This document shows, piece by piece, positions 8,286 to 16,749 of a stretch of 64,000 nucleotides of DNA; position 1 is the stretch's first letter; each line of letters starts with the position of its first letter. The stretch lies in NCBI RefSeq assembly GCF_902506165.1, contig NZ_LR733817.1, forward strand, positions 186,001-250,000, written 5' to 3'. Source of the DNA: Bosea sp. 29B (GTDB lineage: Bacteria; Pseudomonadota; Alphaproteobacteria; Rhizobiales; Beijerinckiaceae). The translations under genes were made by a program, and so were the position numbers. The notes beneath the pieces were generated by a model that worked only from the letters and a program-made list of their open reading frames with translations, did not search any database and had not been told where the DNA came from.

Positions 8286-9959
8286 CTAGAACAGCCCCTC
8301 GATCTGGCCATGCGCGTCGATATAGATCCGCTCCGCCGCCGGCTGCCGCGGCAGGCCGGGCATGGTCATGATATCCCCGCAGATCGCGACGACGAAGCCG
8401 GCGCCGGCCGAGAGCCGAAGCTCGCGCACCGGCACGGTGTGGCCCGAGGGCGCCCCGCGCAAGGTCGGATCGGCCGAGAAGGAATACTGCGTCTTGGCAA
8501 CGCAGACCGGCAGGTTGCCATATCCGGCCGCCTCCAGCTCGGCGAAGCGGGCGGTCACTTTGGCGTCCATCGAGATGCCGGCCGCACCATAGATTTCACG
8601 CGCGATCGTCTCGAGCTTCTGGCGCAGCGGCATCGCGTCGGGATAGAGCGGCGCGAAATCCGCTTCGCCACCGTCGGTCAGCGCCGCGACCTTGGTCGCG
8701 AGTTCGGCGGTGCCCGCCCCTCCTTCAGCCCAATGCCGGCAGATCACCGCCTCGACGCCGAGATGATTGCGGCAATAGTGCTGGATCAGCGCATGCTCAG
8801 CCGGCGTGTCGCTGGTAAAATGGTTGATCGCGACGATCGCCGGCACGCCGAACTTTCTGATGTTCTCGACATGACGGGCGAGGTTGGACAGGCCCGCCTC
8901 CAGCGCTTTCAGGTTCTCGGTGCCGAGCATGTCGCGGGCGACACCGCCATGCATCTTCAGCGCCCGCACGGTCGCGACCACCACCGCGACATCCGGCTTC
9001 AGCCCGGCCTTGCGGCACTTGATGTCGAAGAACTTCTCGGCCCCGAGATCGGCGCCGAAGCCGGCCTCGGTCACGACATAGTCGGCCAGCTTCAGCGCGG
9101 CGCGCGTCGCGATCACCGAATTGCAGCCATGGGCGATATTGGCGAAGGGCCCGCCATGGACGAAGGCCGGCGTGCCCTCCAGCGTCTGCACCAGGTTCGG
9201 CATCAGCGCATCGCGCAGCAGCACGGTCATCGCGCCCTGGGCATTGAGCTCGGCCGCGGTGACCGGGCGCTTGCTGCGGGTGCGGCCGATGACGATGCGG
9301 CCGAGCCGCTCCTCCAGATCGGCAAGGTCCTTGGCGAGGCAGAAGATCGCCATCACCTCGGAGGCGACGGTGATGTCGAAGCCGTCCTCGCGCGGGAAGC
9401 CGTTGGTCGCGCCGCCGAGCGAGGAGACGATCGAGCGCAGCGCCCGGTCGTTCATGTCGACCACGCGCCGCCAGGCGACATGACGCTCGTCGAGATCGAG
9501 CCCATTGCCCCAGTAGACATGGTTGTCGAGCATCGCCGCCAGCAGATTGTGGGCGCTCGTGATGGCGTGGAAATCGCCGGTGAAATGCAGGTTGATCTGC
9601 TCCATCGGCACGACCTGGGCATAGCCGCCGCCGGCCGCCCCGCCCTTCTGCCCGAAGCAGGGGCCGAGCGAGGGTTCGCGCAGCGCGATCATGGTGCGCT
9701 TGCCCAAGCGCTTCAACCCGTCGCCGAGGCCGACCGTCGTCGTGGTCTTGCCCTCGCCGGCCGGCGTCGGGCTGATCGCCGTGACGAGGATGAGCTTGCC
9801 GTCCGGCTTCTCGGCGAAATCGGGAATAGCGCCGGTATCGACCTTGGCGATGTATTTGCCATAGGGGTGCAGAGCCGCATCAGGGATGCCGGCCGCCTCG
9901 GCGATCGTGCCGATGGGCTGAAGCGTCGCCGCGCGGGCGATCTCGATATCGGTCGACAT
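8286..9959 (-). CDS. fhs: Formate--tetrahydrofolate ligase
   Basis: This 557-residue enzyme joins formate to tetrahydrofolate with ATP, giving 10-formyl-THF for purines, fMet-tRNA and one-carbon flow. The phosphate loop [11 protein letters not shown] (about residues 64-74), [28 protein letters not shown] and the length all match the monofunctional bacterial family. The ATG at 9959 has GAGGGA upstream; the longer in-frame extension to 10076 runs into the repeat at 10026-10128 and is not conserved in style. It fits with the formaldehyde oxidation genes at 15.2-16.6 kb and fcl at 49.8 kb. Confidence 0.97.
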   Translation of the reverse strand: MSTDIEIARAATLQPIGTIAEAAGIPDAALHPYGKYIAKVDTGAIPDFAEKPDGKLILVTAISPTPAGEGKTTTTVGLGDGLKRLGKRTMIALREPSLGPCFGQKGGAAGGGYAQVVPMEQINLHFTGDFHAITSAHNLLAAMLDNHVYWGNGLDLDERHVAWRRVVDMNDRALRSIVSSLGGATNGFPREDGFDITVASEVMAIFCLAKDLADLEERLGRIVIGRTRSKRPVTAAELNAQGAMTVLLRDALMPNLVQTLEGTPAFVHGGPFANIAHGCNSVIATRAALKLADYVVTEAGFGADLGAEKFFDIKCRKAGLKPDVAVVVATVRALKMHGGVARDMLGTENLKALEAGLSNLARHVENIRKFGVPAIVAINHFTSDTPAEHALIQHYCRNHLGVEAVICRHWAEGGAGTAELATKVAALTDGGEADFAPLYPDAMPLRQKLETIAREIYGAAGISMDAKVTARFAELEAAGYGNLPVCVAKTQYSFSADPTLRGAPSGHTVPVRELRLSAGAGFVVAICGDIMTMPGLPRQPAAERIYIDAHGQIEGLF

Positions 9960-10025
9960 CTCGTCCCTCATCGTCTCGTCGGATGGAACGCCTCTGCCGG
10001 CCAATTCCTCGCGGGGCGGACTACA

Positions 10026-10128
10026 GCATCGGACCGAAAAGTGGAATCCACTTTTCGGAAGAATCCGATGCGACAACAGTGCGATAGATCATCGTGACCG
10101 CGTCCACTCGGACGCGCGATGATCTATG
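10026..10128. repeat. Two-hairpin intergenic repeat of rhizobial type
   Basis: First hairpin: outer arms GCATCGGA (10026-10033) and TCCGATGC (10064-10071), inner arms CCGAAAAGTGGA (10034-10045) and TCCACTTTTCGG (10047-10058). Second hairpin: ATAGATCATCG (10084-10094) with CGATGATCTAT (10117-10127), inner CGCGTCC with GGACGCG. The first half is familiar as a dispersed element in many Hyphomicrobiales genomes. The whole gap 9960-10294 between divergent fhs and the dioxygenase holds nothing else recognisable apart from the two promoters it must contain. Confidence 0.7.
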
Positions 10129-10294
10129 CCGAAAAGCGCCGGCAATCGCCAGCGCCCGGGCACATGGGCGCAATGTGCCCACAGAAGACTTCACGCCCTC
10201 CCCGCCATCACAGTTCGGCGAGGCCTCGCCTCTGCCCGAAATCCGACATCGCCGGCATGGCAAGAATGGCGATGCAAGGTGCAAGGGAGACGCC

Positions 10295-10891
10295 ATGACG
10301 GACGGTCCAAGTCGCCGCGACCTGCTCGCACGCCTCTCGGCGGCGGGCTTCGCAAGCCTCGCCCTCCCGGCCGAGGCGTTGGCACAGGGCGCTGAGCTCC
10401 TGGCGACGCCGGCCTGCGCAGGACACGCCAACGCAACCCCGCGCCAGACCGAAGGCCCCTATTTCACGCCATCCTCGCCGCAACGCGCCGATCTGCGCAG
10501 CGATGGTGACGGCACGCTGCTGGTGCTGAGCGGCTTCGTGCTGACCCGGCAATGCCGGCCGCTCCCCGGCGCCCTGCTCGATTTCTGGCACGCCGATACG
10601 TCCGGCCAATATGACAATCGCGGCTTCCGCTTCCGCGGCCATCTCTTCGCCGACCGGCAGGGGCGCTACCAGCTCGTCACCCGCACGCCGGGGCTCTATA
10701 CCGGCCGCACCCGCCATCTCCATGTGAAGGTGCGAGCAGGCGGCCAGAGCCCGATCCTCACCACCCAACTCTATTTCCCCGACGAGCCCGGCAATCGCCG
10801 CGACGGCCTGTTCGACCAGAAGCTGCTCATGAGTCTGCGTCCGGCCGAAGGCGGCCAGCTTGGCCGCTTCGATTTCGTTCTGGCAGGCTGA
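10295..10891 (+). CDS. Intradiol ring-cleavage dioxygenase, exported
   Basis: The 198-residue protein starts with a twin-arginine-type signal (PSRRDLLARLSAAGFASLAL, cleavage near ALAQ at about residue 31). It continues as the catalytic half of the protocatechuate/catechol dioxygenase fold. The Fe(III) ligands are visible as Tyr106 (SGQYDN), Tyr135 (GLYTG), His141 and His143 (TRHLHVKV). It should open catechol-like rings between the hydroxyls, outside the cytoplasm. Cytosolic catabolic versions lack the signal and occur in pathway operons; this one stands alone, so its substrate is unknown. The ATG at 10295 has GGGAGA upstream. It converges on the haem-motif gene, three bases away. Confidence 0.88.
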   Translation: MTDGPSRRDLLARLSAAGFASLALPAEALAQGAELLATPACAGHANATPRQTEGPYFTPSSPQRADLRSDGDGTLLVLSGFVLTRQCRPLPGALLDFWHADTSGQYDNRGFRFRGHLFADRQGRYQLVTRTPGLYTGRTRHLHVKVRAGGQSPILTTQLYFPDEPGNRRDGLFDQKLLMSLRPAEGGQLGRFDFVLAG

Positions 10892-10894
10892 AGG

Positions 10895-12880
10895 CTATAG
10901 CCGCACTTGCGGATCTGGGTGGCCGTCGATCCGCATCTGGAACAGGAAATAGGTCGGCGAGCAGAAGCCGTAATCCCTGACCGTCGTGGTCGCGCCCGGC
11001 ACGTCGTCCGGGATCGCCTGACACATATAGTCCTCGCGGCAGAAACTGGTGGCGCTGCAGGTGCCACGATTGCCACGCGTCACCGCCTTCGACAGGCAGT
11101 CGTCGAAACGGTTGGTCGCGACGCAGTCGTCGAAGGCCTTGCCACCGGCGAGCCCGCAAATCTCATCCGGTACCTTGCCATTGGCGAAGCCCTCGAAGGT
11201 CCTGTCGCCCGGGGTGCACTGGCGATAAGCCATCCCGGCGGGAACGCCAATCTTGGCAGGTCGGCAGTTGAAGGCGGTCTGCGAGAAGCCCGTTGCGAAG
11301 GCGCCGAACTGCCCAGTCTTGCGGTAGCGGTCGAGATAGGGCCTGCCGACGGCGGTGGTGATCACACCCGTCAGGCAGGGCTGGCCGGAGAAGTTGCGGG
11401 CCTCCTCCAGCCTGACGCATTGGCCGAACTCGATCCCGACCGCCTTGCTCTCGACCAGCGGCTTGCAGGCCGAGCCCGCTGCGCAGCCCCAGCCCTCGCC
11501 GAAGGCTTTCGCACTCTCGCCCGTCAGGCAGGGCATGGTCAGCGCCGCCTGCCGATACGCGAAGCTCCGGCCCGCCTGCCAGGTTGCCGGCGGCGCGAAA
11601 GACGGTGGGCGATAACGCTCCGGCTCGGAGCCGTCGGCGACCGCTGCGACATAGGCCGCGCGGCGAAAACCTTCCGCGTAGAAGTGCGGCGAGATGCCGG
11701 TCTTGATCCGGTTCAGCGCCGAGGTCGAGCCGTCGTCGAGCCCGAACATGTGGAAGCCGGCGGTGGCGCCGGCCTGATGGCAGCCCATGCAGGAGCCGTT
11801 GTCGAGCCGCTCCAGCAGCGCCTTCTCGTTGCGCACGAACCGGGTGGCGCGAAAATCGAGCCCTGTCAGCGCGCTCGCCGGAACGGCCTCGGTGAAGGGG
11901 TGATTGGCCAGCCGGGCGCTGCCGAAGGTCGAGTAGGAGATCGCTTTCGTCGCCAGGAAGCGCTCAGGAATCTGATAGACGCCCCGGTCGATCGCCGGGA
12001 GATTGGTCCGGACGTAGTCGATCAGCTCCTGTCGGAGCGCGGCATCGCTCTTCAGCCTTGCCACATCCGGCGTGTTCTCAAGCGGCTTGGGCTTGAGCGT
12101 GAGGCCGCCTTCGCCTTTGGAGGCCGCAAAGATGCGCTGCAGATAGGCCGCCTGCCCGCCGAACTCGGTCTCCATCCCGGACGGGAAACGCACGATCTGG
12201 GCGTTGAGCTCGACTTGCTTGAGGCTGATCCGCTGCTTCGAAAGCGGCCCGCTGGCGAGTTGCCGCGCCAGCGCGGCCGGGTCGCCGCCGGGCGCGATCT
12301 GCCAGGCCTGCGCGGCCTCACGGCAGGAGCCACCCCCTCCCGCCTTGACGCTGAAGACGGCGTTGAGTGTGAACGGCAAGCGCGAGGCCAGCCGGCGCTT
12401 CAGCTTCGCATCGTCGAAGGCATAGGCGAGCCGGTAGATCAGGCGCACCTCGCCGCAGCTGCTCTCCCCTAACAGCGCCGCGAAGTCCTGCCGGTCGAGC
12501 CGGTTGACCACGGCGGCCAACTGGAAGCGCGCGATCGGCGAGCGCAGCCAGCGCAGGTCGATCACCCGCCCGACATTGCCGTCGGTGACCTCGTAGAGCC
12601 GGCGGCCATTGACCAGCATCTCGGCGCGCAGCGCCGTGACGTCCTCGCCGACCTGGCCAGCAATGGTCCGAAAAGCCGAACTGTCGCGGGCGAGATCGGC
12701 CGTGCTTCCAGCCCGGCCACTGCCAAGCACATCGGATAGCGCATAGCCGGTTGCTTCAAGGCGCCGCAGCGTGGCGACATCCTGGACATCGAGCAGCGGC
12801 TCGGCCGCGCCGGCGGACGCGCTCGCAACGACACAGGCCAGCATCGCCAGACTAAGCCTGCGCCGACCAGCCCCCCGCAT
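10895..12880 (-). CDS. Secreted protein with one CxxCH haem motif and a Cys-rich C-terminal half
   Basis: I do not recognise a named family. The 661-residue protein has a cleavable signal peptide (about 1-25, AGAAEP). A long N-terminal region without cysteine-rich features is followed by SCMGCHQAG at about residue 365, a single c-type haem attachment site. The C-terminal third is rich in paired cysteines (about 20), suggesting a disulfide-stabilised extracellular domain, and ends FCSPTYFLFQMRIDGHPDP. GGAGA precedes the start. The protein should be periplasmic or exported and redox active. A structural rather than electron-transfer role cannot be excluded. It stands alone on its strand. Confidence 0.72.
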   Translation of the reverse strand: MRGAGRRRLSLAMLACVVASASAGAAEPLLDVQDVATLRRLEATGYALSDVLGSGRAGSTADLARDSSAFRTIAGQVGEDVTALRAEMLVNGRRLYEVTDGNVGRVIDLRWLRSPIARFQLAAVVNRLDRQDFAALLGESSCGEVRLIYRLAYAFDDAKLKRRLASRLPFTLNAVFSVKAGGGGSCREAAQAWQIAPGGDPAALARQLASGPLSKQRISLKQVELNAQIVRFPSGMETEFGGQAAYLQRIFAASKGEGGLTLKPKPLENTPDVARLKSDAALRQELIDYVRTNLPAIDRGVYQIPERFLATKAISYSTFGSARLANHPFTEAVPASALTGLDFRATRFVRNEKALLERLDNGSCMGCHQAGATAGFHMFGLDDGSTSALNRIKTGISPHFYAEGFRRAAYVAAVADGSEPERYRPPSFAPPATWQAGRSFAYRQAALTMPCLTGESAKAFGEGWGCAAGSACKPLVESKAVGIEFGQCVRLEEARNFSGQPCLTGVITTAVGRPYLDRYRKTGQFGAFATGFSQTAFNCRPAKIGVPAGMAYRQCTPGDRTFEGFANGKVPDEICGLAGGKAFDDCVATNRFDDCLSKAVTRGNRGTCSATSFCREDYMCQAIPDDVPGATTTVRDYGFCSPTYFLFQMRIDGHPDPQVRL

Positions 12881-12966
12881 GGCGTCCGTCTCCGGCAGAT
12901 TCGCGCCGCATTGCGCAAGGGAAGGATAGCGCCACGCCCGCCAGCGTCCAGCGGCGCCGATGGCAG

Positions 12967-14208
12967 CTAGCTGCCGGCGCGCTCCTGCGCCTTTTGCAGA
13001 AAGCTGCGCACGGCCGGATCCTCGGCAAGGCCGATGGCTCGGCTATAGGCTTCCCGCGCCGCAGCAGCCTTGCCGGCTCGAACCAGCAGATGCGCCTTCA
13101 GCGCCCAATAGGGCTGGTAGCCGGCAGCCTGCACCTCCGGCAATTCGGCCAGCAGTAGCAGCCCGCGCTGCGGCCCGAATGCCTCGGCGAAGGCGGCGGC
13201 GCGGCCAGTCAGCGCTCCGAGCGTCGGCGCGAGTTGCACAAGGCCTTCATAGAGCTGCGCCAGCGCATGCCAGTCGGTCCGGCCGGTGCGGGCGCGACCA
13301 GCATGGACCGACTGGATCGCCGCCTCCAGCTGAAACGGGCCCAGGCGCCCCAGACGCGAGGCGGCGGCCAGTTCACGCTCGGCCTCAGCGATCAACTCAC
13401 CCGACCACAGGTGCGTATCCTGCTCGGACAGCGCCACGAAGGCGCCTTGCGCATCGCGTCTTGCCGCATGGCGGGCCTCGCAATGCAGGATGAGCGCGAG
13501 CAGGCCCCGCGCTTCCGGTTCGGCGGGCAAGAGACTCGTGACCAGCCGCGCCAGGAAGATCGCCTCCTCGGTCAAGCCCTGGCGCTTGCGATCAGCGCCC
13601 GCGACATCCTCCCAGCCGCTGCCATAGGCGGCGTAGATCGCCTGCAGCACGCAATGCAGCCGCTCCGGCAGTTCCGCCTGCTCCGGCACGGCGAAGACGA
13701 GCCCGGCATTACGTATCCCCGCCTTGGCGCGGACGAGCCGCTGGCCGAGCGCGGCCGGCGAGGTCAGGAAAGCGGCGGCGATGCGCGCGGCATCGAGGCC
13801 GAGCACGGTCTGCAGCATCAGCGCCGGCCGCACCGCGGCATCGATCTGCGGATGGGCACAGATGAAGAGCAGCTTCAGGCGCTCATCCGGGAACAGGCTC
13901 GCCCCCGCGGCCTCGTCCGCTTCGGCTAGCAGCGCCAGCGTCGGCGCCGCGTCAAAGCGCACGCGGCCGCGGCGGACGCCGTCGATCAGGGCGTTGCGGG
14001 CGCTGGCGAGCAGCCAGGCCTCCGGCCGGGCCGGCACGCCCGCTGCCGGCCAGTGCTCGATGGCGGAGCGGAAGGCATCGGCGAGCGCATCCTCGATCGC
14101 GGCAAGGTCCCGCCATTGCCGGGCAAGCGTGGCGAGGAGCCGCCCATAGGAGCTGCGGGCGGCATGCTCGGCTGCCGCCCGCGCTTCGTCCGGTCGCCGC
14201 TCAGGCAA
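12967..14208 (-). CDS. ECF RNA polymerase sigma factor, ECF42-like, with C-terminal TPR-like extension
   Basis: The 413-residue protein is far longer than an ordinary ECF sigma factor. Residues about 10-75 are sigma region 2 (LARQWRDLAAIEDALADAF, PEAWLLASARNALID) and about 120-175 region 4 (LQTVLGLDAARIAAAFLTSP, LGQRLVRAKAGIR). A helical extension of about 230 residues follows (DUF6596-like, then TPR-like helices). That architecture plus the adjacent DGPF-type YciI gene is the hallmark of group ECF42, which lacks an anti-sigma factor. The start is TTG at 14208, overlapping the YciI stop by 8 bases, so translation is probably coupled. Confidence 0.88.
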   Translation of the reverse strand: MPERRPDEARAAAEHAARSSYGRLLATLARQWRDLAAIEDALADAFRSAIEHWPAAGVPARPEAWLLASARNALIDGVRRGRVRFDAAPTLALLAEADEAAGASLFPDERLKLLFICAHPQIDAAVRPALMLQTVLGLDAARIAAAFLTSPAALGQRLVRAKAGIRNAGLVFAVPEQAELPERLHCVLQAIYAAYGSGWEDVAGADRKRQGLTEEAIFLARLVTSLLPAEPEARGLLALILHCEARHAARRDAQGAFVALSEQDTHLWSGELIAEAERELAAASRLGRLGPFQLEAAIQSVHAGRARTGRTDWHALAQLYEGLVQLAPTLGALTGRAAAFAEAFGPQRGLLLLAELPEVQAAGYQPYWALKAHLLVRAGKAAAAREAYSRAIGLAEDPAVRSFLQKAQERAGS

Positions 14209-14572
14209 ACTCGGCCGTCCCCGGCACGATCAGGATCGGCCTGATCTCGACCGAGCCCTGGCTCGCCGCCGGGCTGCGCGCCGCCCAGTCGAGCGCGACG
14301 TCGAGATCGTCGACCTCCAGCACATAGTAGCCGCCGAGCTGTTCCTTGGTATCGGGATAGGGCCCGTCCTGGACTTGCCGCTGGCCGTTGCGAACGCGGA
14401 CCATCGTCGCGGTCTGCGGCGGCTGCAGGCCGCGGCCGCCGACGATGATGCCCGCCTGGTTGAGCGCCTCGATATAGGCCGTCCACGAGCCCCAATAGGC
14501 CTGGGCCCGTTCGGGATCGTTGCGCGGATGAGTGTCCTCCGTGCCTTCACGAAAGATCAGCATGTACTGCAT
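14201..14572 (-). CDS. YciI-related DGPF-domain protein
   Basis: The 123-residue protein (MQYMLIFREG start, QVQDGPYPDTKEQLGGYYVL core) belongs to the YCII/DGPF family of small ferredoxin-fold proteins. In ECF42 loci such genes are the direct neighbours, and often the targets, of the sigma factor; here the DGPF gene is first in the pair and overlaps the sigma gene. The ATG at 14572 was chosen because AGGAG lies nine bases upstream; the GTG at 14587 has no site. Its biochemical activity is unknown. The paired gene order is the strongest functional evidence. Confidence 0.88.
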   Translation of the reverse strand: MQYMLIFREGTEDTHPRNDPERAQAYWGSWTAYIEALNQAGIIVGGRGLQPPQTATMVRVRNGQRQVQDGPYPDTKEQLGGYYVLEVDDLDVALDWAARSPAASQGSVEIRPILIVPGTAEFA

Positions 14573-14682
14573 GGCATGGCTCCTCACGGCCCGCGGCCGC
14601 TGCGGGAGGAAGGACCGATTTCCCTCTTCCGCAACCTCGACGCGCGACGAGCCGTGATTTCGACAGGCTCAGCGAAAAAATC

Positions 14683-15096
14683 TCAAGCCGAACTGCTCTT
14701 CTCGCGAGCGGCTCGCGCCTTGCGCGCCAGCTCCTCGAACTCGGCCCGCATCTCCTCGAGCTTGTCCTCGTCGAGCTCCTCGAGATCGAGCAGCTCCTCG
14801 CGCGCGCCTTCGAGCTTGTTGATCAGCTCGTCGAGCTTGATCTGCATCGCCGCCGTATCGCGGTTCTGGCTGTTCTGGATGATGAACACCATCAGGAAGG
14901 TGACGATCGTCGTCGAGGTGTTGATCACCAGTTGCCAGGTGTCGTTGAAGCCAAAGAACGGACCCGACACAGCCCAGACGACGATGATGGCGAGCGCGAC
15001 GAAGAAGGTCTGCGGCTTGCCTGCCCAATGCGCCGTCGCTTGCGACAGGCGGGTGAAGACGGAGCGGCTGTTCCCTGCTGCGATATTGATTGCCAT
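14683..15096 (-). CDS. Low-affinity iron permease family protein
   Basis: The 137-residue protein has two TM helices (about 28-47, FFVALAIIVVWAVSGPFFGF; and about 54-74, INTSTTIVTFLMVFIIQNSQ), then NRDTAAMQIKLDELI and a highly acidic, coiled-coil tail rich in Glu/Asp/Leu. FIIQNSQNRDTAAMQIKLDE is the signature of the Fet4-like low-affinity iron permease family (PF04120). Bacterial members are half the size of the yeast protein, and their transport activity is untested as far as I know. It lies alone between the sigma factor pair and adhC, both on the same strand. Confidence 0.85.
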   Translation of the reverse strand: MAINIAAGNSRSVFTRLSQATAHWAGKPQTFFVALAIIVVWAVSGPFFGFNDTWQLVINTSTTIVTFLMVFIIQNSQNRDTAAMQIKLDELINKLEGAREELLDLEELDEDKLEEMRAEFEELARKARAAREKSSSA

Positions 15097-15171
15097 GATT
15101 GCCCTCCGGATGCACCTGCACCGATCAACCCCGATCGCGTGCAGGCGTTCCCGGAGGACGAGGTCGCTGCC

Positions 15172-16296
15172 TCAGTAAACGACGACCGAGCGGATCGACT
15201 TGCCCTCGTGCATCAGGTCGAAGCCATGATTGATCTCGTCGAGCGAGAGCTTGTGGGTGATCAGGTCGTCGATGTTGATCTTGCCCTCCATGTACCAGTC
15301 GACGATCTTCGGCACGTCGGTGCGCCCGCGCGCGCCGCCGAAGGCCGTGCCCTTCCAGACCCGGCCCGTGACCAGCTGGAACGGCCGGGTGGCGATCTCC
15401 TTGCCGGCCTCGGCGACGCCGATGATGATCGACTCGCCCCAGCCGCGATGGCAGCACTCCAGCGCCTGGCGCATCACATTGGTGTTGCCGGTGGCGTCGA
15501 AGGAGAAGTCGGCGCCGCCGCCGGTCAGGTCGACGATCGCCTGCACCACCTTGTCGTTGCCGATCTCGGCCGGGTTGATGAAGTCGGTCATGCCGAACTT
15601 CTCGGCCATGGCGCGCTTGGCCGGGTTGATGTCGACGCCGATGATCTTGTCAGCCCCGACCATGCGGGCGCCCTGGATAACGTTGAGGCCGATGCCGCCG
15701 AGCCCGAAGACGACGACATTTGCGCCGGGCCAAACCTTGGCGGTGTAGATCACCGCGCCGATCCCGGTGGTCACGCCGCAGCCGATATAGCAGATCTTGT
15801 CGAAGGGCGCGTCCTCGCGGACCTTGGCGAGCGCGATCTCCGGCAGCACCGTGAAGTTCGCGAAGGTCGAGCAGCCCATATAATGGAAGATCGTTCCGTC
15901 GCTTTGGCCGCCATCGCAGGAGAAGCGGCTCGTGCCATCGGGCATCAGTCCCTGCCCCTGTGTCGCCCGGATCGAGGTGCAGAGATTGGTCCGGCGCGAC
16001 AGGCAGGACTTACAGCTGCGGCATTCCGGCGTGTAGAGCGGGATGACATGGTCGCCAGGCTTTAGCGTCGTCACCCCGGCACCGACCTCGCGCACGATGC
16101 CGGCGCCCTCATGGCCGAGGATCGCCGGGAACTTGCCCTCGGAATCCAGGCCCGACAGCGTATAGGCGTCGGTATGGCAGATGCCGGTCGCCATCACCTC
16201 GACCAGCACCTCGCCGGCCTTCGGCCCGCCAATCTCGATGGTCTCGATCGTCAGCGGCTTGCCGGCCTCCCAGGCCACGGCGGCACGTGTCTTCAT
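15172..16296 (-). CDS. adhC: S-(hydroxymethyl)glutathione dehydrogenase / class III alcohol dehydrogenase
   Basis: The 374-residue enzyme oxidises S-hydroxymethylglutathione, formed from formaldehyde and glutathione, to S-formylglutathione with NAD. Catalytic zinc ligands lie in GICHTD, GHEGAG and the conserved later Cys (YIGCGVTTG). Structural zinc is held by the cluster [15 protein letters not shown]. The Rossmann motif is [27 protein letters not shown] is typical of class III. The ATG at 16296 follows GGAGGAGGA. It sits 32 bases downstream of frmR on the same strand, so it is induced by formaldehyde through that repressor. No S-formylglutathione hydrolase gene is present in the window. Confidence 0.96.
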   Translation of the reverse strand: MKTRAAVAWEAGKPLTIETIEIGGPKAGEVLVEVMATGICHTDAYTLSGLDSEGKFPAILGHEGAGIVREVGAGVTTLKPGDHVIPLYTPECRSCKSCLSRRTNLCTSIRATQGQGLMPDGTSRFSCDGGQSDGTIFHYMGCSTFANFTVLPEIALAKVREDAPFDKICYIGCGVTTGIGAVIYTAKVWPGANVVVFGLGGIGLNVIQGARMVGADKIIGVDINPAKRAMAEKFGMTDFINPAEIGNDKVVQAIVDLTGGGADFSFDATGNTNVMRQALECCHRGWGESIIIGVAEAGKEIATRPFQLVTGRVWKGTAFGGARGRTDVPKIVDWYMEGKINIDDLITHKLSLDEINHGFDLMHEGKSIRSVVVY

Positions 16297-16328
16297 CTCA
16301 GCATCCTCCTCCAGTGCGTCGCCCGCGC

Positions 16329-16628
16329 CTATTTCAGATAGGTGCGCAGCATCCGTATGATTCCGTCGAGCTCGGCTTCGGGTTCGAAACCGGCCTCGTC
16401 CTCGCCGCGGCGTCCGTTTCCCAGCGCAAGGCCGAAGGTCTCGCGCAGATGGCTTTCCAGAACCTCGGCCATCAACCCGTTGGCAGCCCCGCGCAAAGCG
16501 GCGATCTGCTGCAGAAGCGCACTGCAATCCACACCCGACTCGACCGCGCGTTCGAGCGCCTCCGCCTGGCCCTTGATGCGGCGCAGGCGAGTGACGGCAC
16601 GTTTCTTCTCGTCGGGGCTATGCGGCAT
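16329..16628 (-). CDS. frmR: Formaldehyde-responsive repressor FrmR (CsoR/RcnR family)
   Basis: The 99-residue all-helical, tetrameric DNA-binding repressor has Pro2, Cys35 and His60 at the same positions as E. coli FrmR. Formaldehyde crosslinks Pro2 to Cys35 to release [18 protein letters not shown] and [20 protein letters not shown] are family hallmarks. Retained Pro2 and the neighbouring adhC argue for formaldehyde sensing over cobalt or copper. Its own start lies 25 bases from an inverted repeat that is probably its operator, implying autorepression of frmR-adhC. The C-terminal 30 residues extend beyond the E. coli protein. Confidence 0.93.
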   Translation of the reverse strand: MPHSPDEKKRAVTRLRRIKGQAEALERAVESGVDCSALLQQIAALRGAANGLMAEVLESHLRETFGLALGNGRRGEDEAGFEPEAELDGIIRMLRTYLK

Positions 16629-16652
16629 GGCGCTTCATGCCATACGGCTAGG

Positions 16653-16669
16653 ATACTCCATGGGAGTAT
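16653..16669. promoter_or_regulatory. Probable FrmR operator
   Basis: ATACTCC (16653-16659) and GGAGTAT (16663-16669) form a perfect inverted repeat with a 3-base centre, 25 bases upstream of the frmR start. The AT-flanked G/C tract matches the pattern bound by FrmR/RcnR/CsoR tetramers. Confidence 0.7.
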
Positions 16670-16690
16670 GTCAACCGCCAGCATGACTCC

Positions 16691-16732
16691 AAAACAAAAG
16701 CCGCGCGAGCATGGCTCGCGCGGCCTCTTTTT
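16691..16732 (-). terminator. Bidirectional rho-independent terminator after the porin gene
   Basis: GCCGCGCGAGC (16700-16710) and GCTCGCGCGGC (16714-16724) form a perfect 11-bp stem with a 3-base loop. On the minus strand it is followed by TTTTGTTTTGG, a good U tail for the porin transcript. On the plus strand CTCTTTTT follows, so it can work both ways. Confidence 0.85.
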
Positions 16733-16749
16733 CCGAATGGTCGGACTGG

